Below, piece after piece: positions 53,565 to 64,000 of a stretch of 64,000 bases of DNA. Origin of the DNA: Rhizobiaceae bacterium (GTDB taxonomy: Bacteria; Pseudomonadota; Alphaproteobacteria; Rhizobiales; Rhizobiaceae); the NCBI GenBank assembly GCA_017644005.1, contig JAEPMJ010000001.1, forward strand, positions 1,116,001-1,180,000, in the 5' to 3' direction. The notes beneath the pieces were generated by a model. The model was given only the letters and a program-made list of their open reading frames with translations. It ran no database searches and had not been told where the DNA came from. Position 1 is the stretch's first letter; every line of letters begins with the position of its first letter. A program made the position numbers and the translations under genes.

Positions 53565-54959
53565 TCAGATATGCAGCGCGTGGCCGAGCGCGCGCAAAGC
53601 CGCCTCCTGGAAGGCCTCGCCCTGCGTCGGATGCGCGTGGATCGTTCCCGCGACATCTTCCAGCGTCGCGCCCATCTCGATTGCGAGGCCAAAGACTGCC
53701 GCGAGTTCCGATACGCCCTGGCCGACGGCCTGAATGCCAAGCACCAGGTGATTGTCGGCACGCGCCAAGATGCGCACGAAACCGGCTTCGGCGAGCCTCG
53801 ACATGGCGCGGCCATTGGCGGAGAAGGGAAAATTCGCAACCTTCACATCGCGCCCGGCGGCGCGCGCCTCTTCGGGCGACAGGCCGGCGGACACGATCTC
53901 GGGATCGGTGAAACAGATCGCCGGAATGCAACGCTTGTCCCAGCCACGGCTTTTGCCGGCGATGATCTCGGCCACCATCTCGCCCTGCGCCATCGCGCGG
54001 TGCGCGAGCATCGGCTCGCCGGTGACATCGCCGATCGCGTAGACACCGCGCATGGAGGTGCGGCAGTGATCGTCAATGCGGATGAAGCGGCCGCTCATGT
54101 CGAGGTCGATCTCTTCAAGGCCCCAGCCTTCAGTCAGCGGCTTGCGACCGACCGTGACCAGCACCTTCTCCGCCGCGATCTTTTTCTCGCCGTTGCCGGT
54201 CTCCACCAGAAGCGCATCGCCCTTTTTCGACAGTCCCCTGGCCTTCGCCCCGGTCATCACCTCGACGCCCAATGCTGCGAGGTTCTTTGAAACCGGTCGC
54301 GTCAGCTCGGCATCGTAGAGCGGCAGGATGCGGTCTTCGGCTTCGACCACGGTGACTTTGGCGCCCAGTTTTGCATAGGCGGTGCCAAGCTCGAGCCCGA
54401 TATAACCGCCGCCGACAACGGCCAGCGTTGCCGGCACCTCTGTAAGAGCCAGCGCCTCGGTTGAGGAGATCACGGAGCCGCCGAAAGGCAGGAAAGGGAG
54501 TTCGACCGGCGTGGAGCCGGTAGCAATGACGATTGCCTCGGCGCGAATGACCTGTGTGCCGGTCTCGGTTTCGACCTCGACGGTCTTGCCGTCGCGAAAA
54601 TGCGCCCGGCCGACGACGACCTTGACGCCCGCCTTCTTCAGAAGACCAGCGACGCCGGTGGTGAGGCGGCCGACGACACTGTCCTTCCAGGCGATCGTTC
54701 TGCCGAAATCGAGCGCAGGCTTGGCGACCGAGATGCCGAGCGGCGTCTCACCCGCGGCCCAGTGCGAGGCCTTCTCGAATTCCTCGGCGGCGTGAATGAG
54801 GGCTTTGGACGGAATACAGCCGACATTGAGGCATGTGCCGCCCGGCTTGGCCGCCTCGACCACAACCGTATCGATGCCGAGCTGGCCGGCGCGGATGGCG
54901 CAGACATATCCGCCGGGGCCAGCGCCGATGACGAGCAGCTTGCAGGTGATTTCTTTCAT
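53565..54959 (-). CDS. lpdA: Dihydrolipoyl dehydrogenase (E3)
   Basis: A 464-residue flavoprotein disulfide reductase: FAD motif [12 protein letters not shown] (residues 10-21), redox pair C43/C48 in [16 protein letters not shown] motif [12 protein letters not shown], second FAD block [20 protein letters not shown], and active-site His in [15 protein letters not shown] 54959 has GGAGG 9 bp upstream, inside the 3' end of E2. It reoxidises the lipoyl arm of the branched-chain complex. Which of the cell's several E3 genes this is follows from its place in the bkd operon. Confidence 0.95.
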   Translation of the reverse strand: MKEITCKLLVIGAGPGGYVCAIRAGQLGIDTVVVEAAKPGGTCLNVGCIPSKALIHAAEEFEKASHWAAGETPLGISVAKPALDFGRTIAWKDSVVGRLTTGVAGLLKKAGVKVVVGRAHFRDGKTVEVETETGTQVIRAEAIVIATGSTPVELPFLPFGGSVISSTEALALTEVPATLAVVGGGYIGLELGTAYAKLGAKVTVVEAEDRILPLYDAELTRPVSKNLAALGVEVMTGAKARGLSKKGDALLVETGNGEKKIAAEKVLVTVGRKPLTEGWGLEEIDLDMSGRFIRIDDHCRTSMRGVYAIGDVTGEPMLAHRAMAQGEMVAEIIAGKSRGWDKRCIPAICFTDPEIVSAGLSPEEARAAGRDVKVANFPFSANGRAMSRLAEAGFVRILARADNHLVLGIQAVGQGVSELAAVFGLAIEMGATLEDVAGTIHAHPTQGEAFQEAALRALGHALHI

Positions 54960-54963
54960 CTGC

Positions 54964-56256
54964 TCACGCCTCCACAAAGATCATCGCCGGCGTTTCCAGC
55001 AACGCCTTGATGCGCTGGATGAAACGCGCCGCATCCCAGCCGTCGATCACCCGATGATCGAAGCTGGAGGACAGGTTCATCATTTTGCGCGGCTGGAAAG
55101 CAGCTCCGTCCCAGACCGGTCGAACCATGATCTTGTTGACGCCGACAATCGCCACTTCGGGATGGTTGATGACCGGCGTTGTTGCCACGCCGCCCATCGC
55201 GCCCAGCGACGTGATGGTGATCGTGGAGCCGCTCAGCTCTTCGCGCGTCGCAGTGCCTGCGCGCGCGGCCTCCGCAAGCCGGTTCACCTCGGTCGCGCTA
55301 TCCCACAAATCTCGCGCTTCGGCGTGGCGGACGACAGGCACAACGAGGCCGGCATCGGTCTGCGCGGCAATGCCCACATGCACACCGCCATAGCGGCGCA
55401 CGACACCGGCATCGTCGTCGAAATGCGCGTTGAGCGCCGGCTGGTCCCTGATCGCCACCACCATCGCCTGAATGAGGAAAGGCAGGATGGTGAGCTTTGG
55501 GCGGTCGGATTTCCGCGAGATGTTGAGCGACGCACGCAAGTCTTCCAGTGCCGTCACATCGATCTCTTCCACATAAGTGATGTGTGGAATGCGCGATTTC
55601 GCGAGCGCCATCTTTTCCGCTATGCGACGACGCAGGCCGATGATCTTGACCTCCTCGACGGAGGTATCCGGGTGTCGGGCAATGGCGCCGGCGGGCGAAG
55701 GACCGGCACGCAGATAGGCGTCGATATCTTCATGCAGGATGCGGCCGGCGGGGCCTGAGCCTGGAACCTGCCGCAGATCTATGCCCGCCTCGCGGGCACG
55801 CAGACGCACGGCCGGCGAGGCAACCGGCTTTTCGCCTTCGGCACGCGGCGCGCCAAAGGTCCGCGGCGTTGGAACCTGTCGATGAGCTTCGTCTGCCGGC
55901 TTTTTTTCGGGCTTTTTCGCAACTTCCTTAAGTGGCGCGTCGGTCGCCTTTTCAGGCTCCGGTTCGGCTGCCGTGGTTTCGGTGACCTCTCCCTCCCCTG
56001 TTTCGCTGTCGCCGCCGGCGGTCTTTATGCGCACAATTGGCGAGCCGACCGAAACAGTGTCGCCGACCTCCGCGCCCAGCCATGTGATCTCACCCTCGAC
56101 CGGGGACGGTATCTCAACGGTCGCCTTGTCGGTCATGACGGCTGCCAGCACGTCGTCCTCGCGCACGAGATCGCCGGGTTTCACATTCCATTCGACGAGC
56201 TCGGCCTCGGCCACGCCCTCACCGACATCCGGCATCTTGATGGTATGTTCGCTCAT
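54964..56256 (-). CDS. bkdB: Branched-chain 2-oxo acid dehydrogenase E2 (dihydrolipoyl acyltransferase)
   Basis: A 430-residue E2: one N-terminal lipoyl domain (lipoylated K44 in [11 protein letters not shown]), an Ala/Pro/Glu-rich linker, an E1/E3-binding domain ([19 protein letters not shown]), and a catalytic domain ending in [16 protein letters not shown] (His and Asp of the acyltransferase site). One lipoyl domain and the sequence of the linker fit the branched-chain type. The start overlaps the E1-beta stop (ATGA). Confidence 0.93.
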   Translation of the reverse strand: MSEHTIKMPDVGEGVAEAELVEWNVKPGDLVREDDVLAAVMTDKATVEIPSPVEGEITWLGAEVGDTVSVGSPIVRIKTAGGDSETGEGEVTETTAAEPEPEKATDAPLKEVAKKPEKKPADEAHRQVPTPRTFGAPRAEGEKPVASPAVRLRAREAGIDLRQVPGSGPAGRILHEDIDAYLRAGPSPAGAIARHPDTSVEEVKIIGLRRRIAEKMALAKSRIPHITYVEEIDVTALEDLRASLNISRKSDRPKLTILPFLIQAMVVAIRDQPALNAHFDDDAGVVRRYGGVHVGIAAQTDAGLVVPVVRHAEARDLWDSATEVNRLAEAARAGTATREELSGSTITITSLGAMGGVATTPVINHPEVAIVGVNKIMVRPVWDGAAFQPRKMMNLSSSFDHRVIDGWDAARFIQRIKALLETPAMIFVEA

Positions 56257-57263
56257 TCCATCACCTCGCGCATGGCCTCACCAAGCCGCACGGGACCGGG
56301 AAAATAGTCCCATTCCTGAGCGTGAGGGTAGGGCGTGTCCCAGCCGGTGACCCGGGCGATCGGCGCTTCCAGATTGTAGAAGCAGTGCTGCTGCACCAGC
56401 GCGGCAAGCTCGGCGCCAAAGCCCGAGGTCAGCGTGGCTTCATGGACGACAACGCAGCGGCCGGTCTTCCTTACCGAGGCGGTGATGGTGTCGAGGTCGA
56501 GCGGCAGCAGGGTGCGCAGATCAATGATCTCGGCATCGATGCCGGTTTCCCGCGCCGCCGCCTCAGCGACATAGACCATGGTGCCATAGGTCAGCACAGT
56601 AAGCGCGGACCCTTCGCGGCGCACCGCGGCCTTGCCGAGCGGAACGGTATAGTGCCCAGCCTCGACCTCGCCGAGCGCATGTTTGCTCCATGGCGTGACC
56701 GGCTGGTCGTGATGGCCATCGAACGGTCCGTTATAAAGCCGCTTGGGCTCCAGGAAGATGACCGGGTCGGGATCTTCGATCGCGGCGATCAGCAGGCCCT
56801 TGGCATCGACCGGGTTCGAAGGTTCCACGACCTTCAGGCCCGAAACATGCGTGAACAGCGCCTCGGGGCTCTGGCTGTGGGTCTGGCCGCCGAAAATGCC
56901 GCCGCCGGTGGGCATGCGAATCACCATCGGGCAGGTGAATTGGCCGTTGGACCGGTAGCGCAGGCGCGCCGCCTCCGACACGATCTGGTCGTATGCCGGA
57001 TAAACATAGTCGGCAAACTGGACCTCTACGCACGGCTTCAGCCCGTATGCGGCCATGCCGATTGCGGTACCCACGATACCCAATTCGGAGATCGGAGCAT
57101 CGAAACAGCGGGTGCGGCCATATTTCTGCTGCAGGCCGGCAGTGCAGCGGAAAACGCCGCCGAAATAGCCGACATCCTCACCGAAGACGACCACGCCCTC
57201 GTCGCGTCCCATAGATACGTCGAGCGCGTCGCGGATCGCCTCGATCATTGTCATGCGCGGCAT
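56253..57263 (-). CDS. bkdA2: Branched-chain 2-oxo acid dehydrogenase E1 beta subunit
   Basis: A 336-residue E1-beta with the family blocks VVVFGEDVGYFGGVFR, RCFDAPISELGIVG and QTHSQSPEA. ATG 57263 (MPRMTMIEAIRDAL) lies 4 bp after the E1-alpha stop. With E1-alpha it decarboxylates the 2-oxo acids of leucine, isoleucine and valine using thiamine diphosphate. Its stop overlaps the E2 start. Confidence 0.93.
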   Translation of the reverse strand: MPRMTMIEAIRDALDVSMGRDEGVVVFGEDVGYFGGVFRCTAGLQQKYGRTRCFDAPISELGIVGTAIGMAAYGLKPCVEVQFADYVYPAYDQIVSEAARLRYRSNGQFTCPMVIRMPTGGGIFGGQTHSQSPEALFTHVSGLKVVEPSNPVDAKGLLIAAIEDPDPVIFLEPKRLYNGPFDGHHDQPVTPWSKHALGEVEAGHYTVPLGKAAVRREGSALTVLTYGTMVYVAEAAARETGIDAEIIDLRTLLPLDLDTITASVRKTGRCVVVHEATLTSGFGAELAALVQQHCFYNLEAPIARVTGWDTPYPHAQEWDYFPGPVRLGEAMREVME

Positions 57264-57267
57264 CGCG

Positions 57268-58581
<1,314 letters not shown>

Positions 58582-58615
58582 TCATGCACAACCGCCATGC
58601 GCAGAATGAGGTCGG

Positions 58616-59728
58616 CTATTCGGCCGCCACCGCGATGCGTCCGCGGGCGAAGGAGCGTCCGTCGCCATCGAAAATATGCAGCGTGTCGCCATCGGCGTTG
58701 AATCGCATGGTCGAACCGCGTTCGACATTCGCGTTGCCGGCAAGCTTGGCGACCAGCGGCTCGCCCTCGCGGCCGATGTCGAGATAGACGAGCTGCACCT
58801 CACCGAGCTGCTCGACATAATCGACCGTGCACTCAAAAAGCGCCGCGGAGCCGGCGGCGGCCGTGAGATCCTCGGGCCGCACACCAAAGCTGATCTCCTG
58901 CCCGGCAGCACTTGACGGGGTCTCCACTGGCACCGTCGCCTTCCGCCCGCCCGCATATTCGACCTCGGTCGCCTTGCCTGCCCTGGTGATCCTGGCCGGG
59001 AGGATGTTCATTGCGGGTGAGCCGATGAACTGGGCAACGAAGAGATTGCCCGGATGCAGGTAAAGCTCCATCGGCGAGCCGACCTGTTCCACATAACCGT
59101 CCTTCAGAACCACGATACGGTCGGCCAGCGTCATCGCCTCCACCTGATCGTGCGTGACATAGATCATGGTGGTGTCGGGCATCGATTCGCTGAGCTTGGC
59201 GATTTCGATGCGGGTGGCAACGCGAAGTGCGGCATCGAGGTTGGACAACGGCTCGTCGAAGAGGAACACCTTGGGGTTGCGGCAGATCGCGCGGCCGATC
59301 GCGACGCGCTGACGCTGGCCACCGGAAAGCGCCTTGGGCAAGCGGTCGAGATAGGGCGTGAGCTGGAGGATACCGGCGGCATATTTGACCCGCTCGTCGA
59401 TCTCCTGCTTGCTCTTCTTCGCCAGCCGCATGCCGAAAGCCATGTTGTCGTAGACCGTCATATGCGGGTAGAGCGCATAGGACTGGAAAACCATTGCGAT
59501 ACCGCGCTGCGAGGGCGGCATGTCATTGACGACGGTGCCGTCGATCTCCAGCGTACCGCCGGTGATCTGCTCAAGCCCTGCGATAGTGCGCAAAAGCGTG
59601 GACTTGCCGCAGCCGGATGGACCCACGAAGACGATGAACTCACCCGACTTTATGTCGAGATCGATGCCGTGCAGGATTTCGACATTGCCGTAGGCTTTCC
59701 TGACGCCCGTCAGTTTAAGATTGGCCAT
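58616..59728 (-). CDS. aglK: Alpha-glucoside ABC transporter ATPase AglK
   Basis: A 370-residue MalK-type ATPase: Walker A GPSGCGKST, FQSYALYP, signature LSGGQRQR, Walker B VFLFDEPLSNLDAAL, YVTHDQVEAMT and a TOBE domain. ATG 59728 has GGAGG 5 bp upstream; the frame beyond is not coding. It closes the aglE-F-G-A-K operon, the order known from Sinorhizobium. The gene differs clearly from the MalK-type gene at 32906. Confidence 0.92.
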   Translation of the reverse strand: MANLKLTGVRKAYGNVEILHGIDLDIKSGEFIVFVGPSGCGKSTLLRTIAGLEQITGGTLEIDGTVVNDMPPSQRGIAMVFQSYALYPHMTVYDNMAFGMRLAKKSKQEIDERVKYAAGILQLTPYLDRLPKALSGGQRQRVAIGRAICRNPKVFLFDEPLSNLDAALRVATRIEIAKLSESMPDTTMIYVTHDQVEAMTLADRIVVLKDGYVEQVGSPMELYLHPGNLFVAQFIGSPAMNILPARITRAGKATEVEYAGGRKATVPVETPSSAAGQEISFGVRPEDLTAAAGSAALFECTVDYVEQLGEVQLVYLDIGREGEPLVAKLAGNANVERGSTMRFNADGDTLHIFDGDGRSFARGRIAVAAE

Positions 59729-59762
59729 AGTGTCCTCCCAACAAATTATCGCATCGCTGCGC

Positions 59763-61436
59763 TCAAGCGAGGCGACCGAACCAGCCGCCATAGGCGTCCA
59801 GAAACAGTTTTCCGTTCACATGCTGACCGGCAAGACCATGACCGGGAATGGCGACTGGCGAGATCGCGCCCGGCAACGCAATCTCGGCGGGCATACTGCC
59901 CAGATTGAATGCGCAGAGCAGCTTTTCGGTCTCGGTACGGCGAATGAAGGCGACCGCATCACCAGTCGTGGCAAGAAATTCTATCGACCCCTTGAGCAGC
60001 GACGGGTGATTGGCCCGGAACGCCAGAATGCGCCGATAATGCTCGAGCACCGAGCTTTCGACGCCCTTCTGCGTGTTCACCGCGTGGGTAATATGGTCGG
60101 CCGGCACTGGCAGCCAGGGTTTGCCGGTCGAGAAGCCGGCATTGGCCTCGCCTGAATCCCACACCATCGGCGTGCGGCAGCCGTCACGCCCTTTGAACTC
60201 CGGCCAGAAGCGAATGCCGTAGGGGTCGTGCAGGTCTTCGAAAGCCAGTTCGGCTTCGGTGAGTCCGACTTCCTCGCCCTGATAGAGACAGACCGAGCCG
60301 CGCAGCGCTGCCATCATCGCGAAAACGACCTTGAGATAGGCGTCGCGGTCCGTCTCGTCCGCCGCCCAGCGCGAGGCATGGCGCATCACATCGTGATTGG
60401 AAAACGCCCAGCACGACCAGCCGTCAGCGGCGGTTTTGCCGAACTGTTCCAGGACGGAGCGAACCCGCTCCGCCGAGATTTTCTGCGGCGACAGGAAGTC
60501 GAACGCATAGCACATGTGAATGCCGTCATCGCCAGATGTATAGTCGGCAACGATCTGCAATCCGCGCTGCGCGTCACCGACCTCGCCGACGGCGGCGGCA
60601 GCCGGGTATTCGTCCAGCAGCGCACGGAAGCGCGCCAGGAATTGCAGGTTCTCAGGCCTGTTCTTGTCGTAGATGTGGTCCTGATAGTTGTAGGGGTTCA
60701 CCGACGGCGCGATCGAGTTGTCGCGCAAGGCGGGATCGAGCGGCGGATTGTCCTCCAGCCCCTGCGAGTGGAAATAGAAATTGATCGTGTCGAGGCGGAA
60801 ACCGTCCACGCCACGGTCGAGCCAGAAGCGGGTAACGTCGAGCAGCGCCTCCTGCACATCCGGGTTGTGGAAATTCAGGTCCGGTTGCTCGGCCAGAAAA
60901 TTGTGCAGGTAATACTGCTCCCTGCGCGTATCCCACTGCCATGCAGAGCCGCCGAATATGGACAACCAGTTGTTGGGCGCGGTGCCATCGGGCTTCGGGT
61001 CGGCCCAGACGTACCAGTCGGATTTCGGGTTCCGTCGCGAACGCCTGCTCTCGGCAAACCAGGGATGCTCGATCGAGGTGTGCGACAGTACCAGATCGAT
61101 CATCACCTTGAGGCCGAGCCTGTGCGCCTCGGTCACCACCGCGTCGAAATCATCGAGCGTGCCGAACATCGGGTCAACGTCCCGGTAATCCGAGACATCG
61201 TAGCCGTAATCCAGCATCGGTGATTTGAAGAACGGCGAAATCCAGATCGCGTTTGCTCCAAGCTCGGCAATATGGGTCAGCCGGGTCAGGATGCCGCGCA
61301 GATCGCCGATGCCGTCGCCGTTGGAATCCTGAAACGAGCGCGGATAGATCTGATAGATCACCGCGCCGCGCCACCAGTCCCTGTCGGGACGGGCCTCCAG
61401 CTGTGGTTGCCGTTCGATGTTCACGACTGCGGACAT
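59763..61436 (-). CDS. aglA: Cytoplasmic alpha-glucosidase AglA (GH13)
   Basis: A 557-residue GH13 enzyme. Conserved regions are VMIDLVLSHTS, the nucleophile Asp in GVDGFRLDTINF, the acid Glu in AVGEVGD, and FSNHDVMR. No signal peptide, so it hydrolyses imported alpha-glucosides such as sucrose, maltose or trehalose in the cytoplasm. It lies between aglG (18 bp) and aglK (34 bp). Confidence 0.93.
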   Translation of the reverse strand: MSAVVNIERQPQLEARPDRDWWRGAVIYQIYPRSFQDSNGDGIGDLRGILTRLTHIAELGANAIWISPFFKSPMLDYGYDVSDYRDVDPMFGTLDDFDAVVTEAHRLGLKVMIDLVLSHTSIEHPWFAESRRSRRNPKSDWYVWADPKPDGTAPNNWLSIFGGSAWQWDTRREQYYLHNFLAEQPDLNFHNPDVQEALLDVTRFWLDRGVDGFRLDTINFYFHSQGLEDNPPLDPALRDNSIAPSVNPYNYQDHIYDKNRPENLQFLARFRALLDEYPAAAAVGEVGDAQRGLQIVADYTSGDDGIHMCYAFDFLSPQKISAERVRSVLEQFGKTAADGWSCWAFSNHDVMRHASRWAADETDRDAYLKVVFAMMAALRGSVCLYQGEEVGLTEAELAFEDLHDPYGIRFWPEFKGRDGCRTPMVWDSGEANAGFSTGKPWLPVPADHITHAVNTQKGVESSVLEHYRRILAFRANHPSLLKGSIEFLATTGDAVAFIRRTETEKLLCAFNLGSMPAEIALPGAISPVAIPGHGLAGQHVNGKLFLDAYGGWFGRLA

Positions 61437-61454
61437 CCTGCCTCTAACTCCTGA

Positions 61455-62612
61455 TCACTTGACTGAGCCGGCCAGCAGGCCGCGCACCAGATAGCGCTGC
61501 ATCGCGAAGAACACGATCAGCGGTACAGCGATCGACACAAATGCCGCCGTCGCCAGAATTTCCCAATTGCCACCGCGGGTGCCAAGCAGTTCAACGATCT
61601 GGTTGGTCATCACCGTGGTTTCGCCAGTAGCGTCGATCAAAAACACCTTGGCCACCAGCAGGTCGTTCCAGGTCCACAGGAACTGGAAGATCGCGAAGGA
61701 AGCGAGCGCCGGGAAAGAGAGCGGCAGGATGATGCGGGTGAAAATCTGGAAATCGGTCGCCCCATCGACCTTGGCGTTTTCGATGATGTCGCGCGGCAGA
61801 CCGACCATATAGTTGCGCAGCAGATAGACCGCGAGCGGCAGGCCGAAACCGGTGTGGGCAAGCCAGACGCCGAGATAGCCTTTGCCGATACCGATGCCGA
61901 GATGAAGCCTAAGGAGCGGAATAAGCGCCAGCTGCAGCGGCACAACGAGCAGCGCCACGACCGCCGCAATCAGCAGCGCGCGTCCTGGAAAGCGCATCCA
62001 GGCCAGCGCGTAGGCCGCAAAGGCTGCCACGACGATCGGGATGATCGTGGCGGGTATCGTCACTGTCAGCGTGTTGAAAAACGCCCTCGCCATGGAATCG
62101 GTGGTCGAGCCGCTGAACAGCACCTGCTCGTAATTGGCCAGCGTGAATTGGGGCGGCGTCTGCGCTGTCACGAAAACGCGTTCGCCGCGGCGGCCGGAAA
62201 ATTCGGCATCGTTTTCGAGCCTGTAGTCGCCATTGGCCTGAAGCGTCAGGCGTCCGTCATCACCCATATCGGCAGTGTCGCCTGGCTGATAGTCGGATAT
62301 CGCGCGGGACGACGTGCCCCACACGGAGATTGTCGCGTCTGTGCTCGCATCATTGTCGGCAAAAAGGTTGCCGTCGATGACATAGAGCGCACCTTCCTGG
62401 CGCTGCGTGTCGGGCGCGGCGGTGCGCAGGACGAGATTCTGCTCCTGAGTAAACAGCGATTTCCACCAGCCGCTGGTCGATATCTGGTCGGCGGTGCGGA
62501 ACGACGACACGAAGAGACCGACGGTCGGGAACAGCCACAGCAGCACCAGCGCCACGACCGAGAGGTGAACGGCCCATGTAAGGCCGGATTTCTTGCCAGC
62601 TATCGATGACAT
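61455..62612 (-). CDS. aglG: Alpha-glucoside ABC transporter permease AglG
   Basis: A 385-residue MalG-type permease. It has one N-terminal membrane segment, a periplasmic insertion of about 110 residues (about residues 45-155) and then the five-segment core with the EAA loop DIIENAKVDGATDFQIFTR. The large insertion is a feature of AglG. GAGGAGG lies 8 bp before the ATG. Confidence 0.92.
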   Translation of the reverse strand: MSSIAGKKSGLTWAVHLSVVALVLLWLFPTVGLFVSSFRTADQISTSGWWKSLFTQEQNLVLRTAAPDTQRQEGALYVIDGNLFADNDASTDATISVWGTSSRAISDYQPGDTADMGDDGRLTLQANGDYRLENDAEFSGRRGERVFVTAQTPPQFTLANYEQVLFSGSTTDSMARAFFNTLTVTIPATIIPIVVAAFAAYALAWMRFPGRALLIAAVVALLVVPLQLALIPLLRLHLGIGIGKGYLGVWLAHTGFGLPLAVYLLRNYMVGLPRDIIENAKVDGATDFQIFTRIILPLSFPALASFAIFQFLWTWNDLLVAKVFLIDATGETTVMTNQIVELLGTRGGNWEILATAAFVSIAVPLIVFFAMQRYLVRGLLAGSVK

Positions 62613-62625
62613 GACCGGGGCCTCC

Positions 62626-63867
62626 TCAGCGCATTTCCTTGCGGGCGTTGTAGACGTTCCAGATCAGGATCGGCGTTACCAGAAGCATGATGACGATCGC
62701 GCTGGCTGAGCCGACTCCCCAATCATTGGCCCTGAACAGCTTGTCGTACATGTAGTTGGCCAGAACCTGCGTTTCCCACTGACCGTTGGTCATGGCGAAG
62801 ACGATGTCGAAGATCTTCAAAACGACCAGCGTGATCGTGGTCCAGACCACGACAATGGTGCCCATGATCTGCGGGATCTTGATCTTGAAGAAGATATCGA
62901 ACGGGTTGGCGCCGTCGATGATGGCGGCCTCGATCGTCTCTTCCGGAATACCGCGCAGGGCGGCAGAGAGGATGACCATCGCAAAGCCTGTCTGGATCCA
63001 GATCAGCACGACCATCAGGAAGAAGTTGTTCCAGAACGGAATGGTCAGCCAAGTCTGCGGCTCGCCATAGGGCAAAGCTGCGGTGAACAGGCTGAGAATC
63101 GAATTCGCAGACAGCCACAGCAGCCATGCCGATCCCAGCGCGACGACGAAGCGCAGTGGCACCGCCCACCACGAACCGCCGCCGCGCTCAGCCTCGCCCC
63201 AAAGGAGCGGGCGCAGGGAGACATAGATGCCGTAGAGCATGAAGGCAGCGAAGGCGGCGAGTATTGCCGACGGCATAAGCCGCAGAAAAAGAACCGCCCA
63301 GGCGCCACCATCGAAGGACAGCCACATCGCATTGAGCACGCCGATCTGGTCCTGTCCGGCGGGCCGCGTATCGTAGACCAGCTTGAAGATAACCGAGGCG
63401 CCGACAAAGGAAATGGCCATCGGCATGAAGATCAGCGATTTGGCAATGTTGCCCCAGGAAATGCGGTCCGTCAGCTGGGCGACCAGCAGACCGAAGGCGG
63501 TGGACGCCGCCGGCACCACGATCAGCCACAGCATGTTGTTCTTCATCGCTTCCCAGAATTTCGGTTCCGAAACCATCTGGGAATAATTGTCGAGACCGAC
63601 GAAAGCCCCGCCGGCCGAGCGGTCGGTGAAGGAAAGCCGCAAGGTCTCGAAGACAGGGTAGGCGAGGTAAAGACCCAGCGCGAAAACGGCCGGAAAAAGG
63701 AAAAGCCAGGGCCGTATCTGGTTGGCGCGGGTGATGTTGCGCCCCGCATTCGGACCCCTGGCAGGGAACAGGACCTTATCCAGAAACTGGTTGGACAGGT
63801 AGAAGTAGCCGACGCAACCGCCGACGCCCACAATGATGGTGATCAGTCCCTGCACTGCCGGATGCAT
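62626..63867 (-). CDS. aglF: Alpha-glucoside ABC transporter permease AglF
   Basis: A 413-residue MalF-type permease with eight or so membrane segments and the EAA loop EETIEAAIIDGANPFDIFFK. ATG 63867 follows GGGGGAGGAG. The extra N-terminal and central segments fit the AglF family. Its stop is 13 bp before aglG. The gap to aglE upstream holds a strong hairpin. Confidence 0.92.
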   Translation of the reverse strand: MHPAVQGLITIIVGVGGCVGYFYLSNQFLDKVLFPARGPNAGRNITRANQIRPWLFLFPAVFALGLYLAYPVFETLRLSFTDRSAGGAFVGLDNYSQMVSEPKFWEAMKNNMLWLIVVPAASTAFGLLVAQLTDRISWGNIAKSLIFMPMAISFVGASVIFKLVYDTRPAGQDQIGVLNAMWLSFDGGAWAVLFLRLMPSAILAAFAAFMLYGIYVSLRPLLWGEAERGGGSWWAVPLRFVVALGSAWLLWLSANSILSLFTAALPYGEPQTWLTIPFWNNFFLMVVLIWIQTGFAMVILSAALRGIPEETIEAAIIDGANPFDIFFKIKIPQIMGTIVVVWTTITLVVLKIFDIVFAMTNGQWETQVLANYMYDKLFRANDWGVGSASAIVIMLLVTPILIWNVYNARKEMR

Positions 63868-63910
63868 GGTCTCCTCCCCCGTGCGAACCTGCAAACGTTT
63901 CTGGTCAGGC

Positions 63911-63938
63911 AGGACCGGGGCGCGAACGCCCCGGTCCT
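63911..63938 (-). promoter_or_regulatory. Hairpin between aglE and aglF
   Basis: AGGACCGGGGCG-CGAA-CGCCCCGGTCCT is a perfect 12-bp stem with a 4-nt loop in the 95-bp gap after aglE. There is no T-run in the direction of the operon, so it should lower rather than stop expression of aglF, or protect the aglE message. Confidence 0.7.
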
Positions 63939-63962
63939 AAGTCAGTCAGACCTGGGCAGCGC

Positions 63963-64000
63963 CTATTTCAGCGCGTCCCACGACTTCTGGATTTCGGCTG
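63963..64000 (-). CDS. aglE: Alpha-glucoside binding protein AglE, last codons
   Basis: Only the C-terminus AEIQKSWDALK and the TAG stop lie in the window. The identity rests on position: in the agl operon the binding-protein gene precedes aglF. The rest of the gene, and any aglR regulator, lie beyond the right edge. Confidence 0.6.
   Translation of the reverse strand, partial: AEIQKSWDALK

Overview
The window is about 64 kb of GC-rich chromosomal DNA that reads as an alphaproteobacterium of the Hyphomicrobiales, most like the Phyllobacteriaceae (Mesorhizobium and relatives). The evidence is gene content and synteny: a PodJ-like Sel1/peptidoglycan-binding protein, a cysteine-free Mur-type Fur regulator beside sitABCD, an aglEFGAK-type alpha-glucoside operon, a bkd operon, and a TauE/TIGR02186/DUF3429 trio. 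The genus is an inference. I see no rRNA, tRNA, CRISPR array, insertion sequence, phage gene or integration site. Coding density is very high; the only gene-free gap above 300 bp is the control region at 37679-38077.

Layout. 1-4225: end of a PodJ-like cell-pole protein, then a TauE-type permease, a TIGR02186 protein and a DUF3429 protein. 4218-11221: the ligase-associated DNA damage set (PdeM phosphoesterase, Lhr-type helicase, metallo-beta-lactamase exonuclease, ATP-dependent ligase), with a TPR methyltransferase between the two arms. 11218-13357: an unknown single-pass membrane protein and a nitronate-monooxygenase-like flavoprotein. 13417-15736: two divergent secreted serine proteases, one V8-like and one trypsin-like. 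15790-26368: complete histidine degradation (hutC, hutF, hutI, hutH, hutG, hutU) followed by a three-part TRAP transporter, with a HutC-type palindrome between the divergent arms. 26357-28081: a GFA protein and a hydrolase-OsmC fusion.

28171-39151: an eight-gene sugar operon (binding protein, two permeases, ATPase, isomerase, MocA oxidoreductase, aldo-keto reductase, GH43 beta-xylosidase) with a divergent LacI regulator and two matching operators. It probably imports and cleaves xylo-oligosaccharides. 39148-41725: 6-phosphogluconate dehydrogenase and a membrane-anchored hydrolase. 41727-45825: Mur regulator divergent from sitABCD (Mn/Zn import), with TGCAA-type boxes between. 45807-50509: a five-gene branched-chain/amide-type ABC operon. 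50655-53555: a polytopic membrane protein divergent from nicotinate phosphoribosyltransferase. 53565-58500: the branched-chain 2-oxo acid dehydrogenase complex (E1a, E1b, E2, E3). 58616-64000: the alpha-glucoside operon aglK, aglA, aglG, aglF and the last codons of aglE.

The theme is catabolism of organic nutrients by uptake (TRAP, three ABC sugar/amino-acid systems, metal ABC). Two structural habits recur: stable hairpins between the binding-protein gene and the first permease gene in four unrelated operons, and convergent genes whose 3' ends touch or overlap. I found no clearly new multi-gene system. The best leads are the hut-linked TRAP transporter, the hairpin that hides the livH ribosome-binding site, the divergent protease pair with its two inverted repeats, and the methyltransferase and membrane protein flanking the repair cluster.
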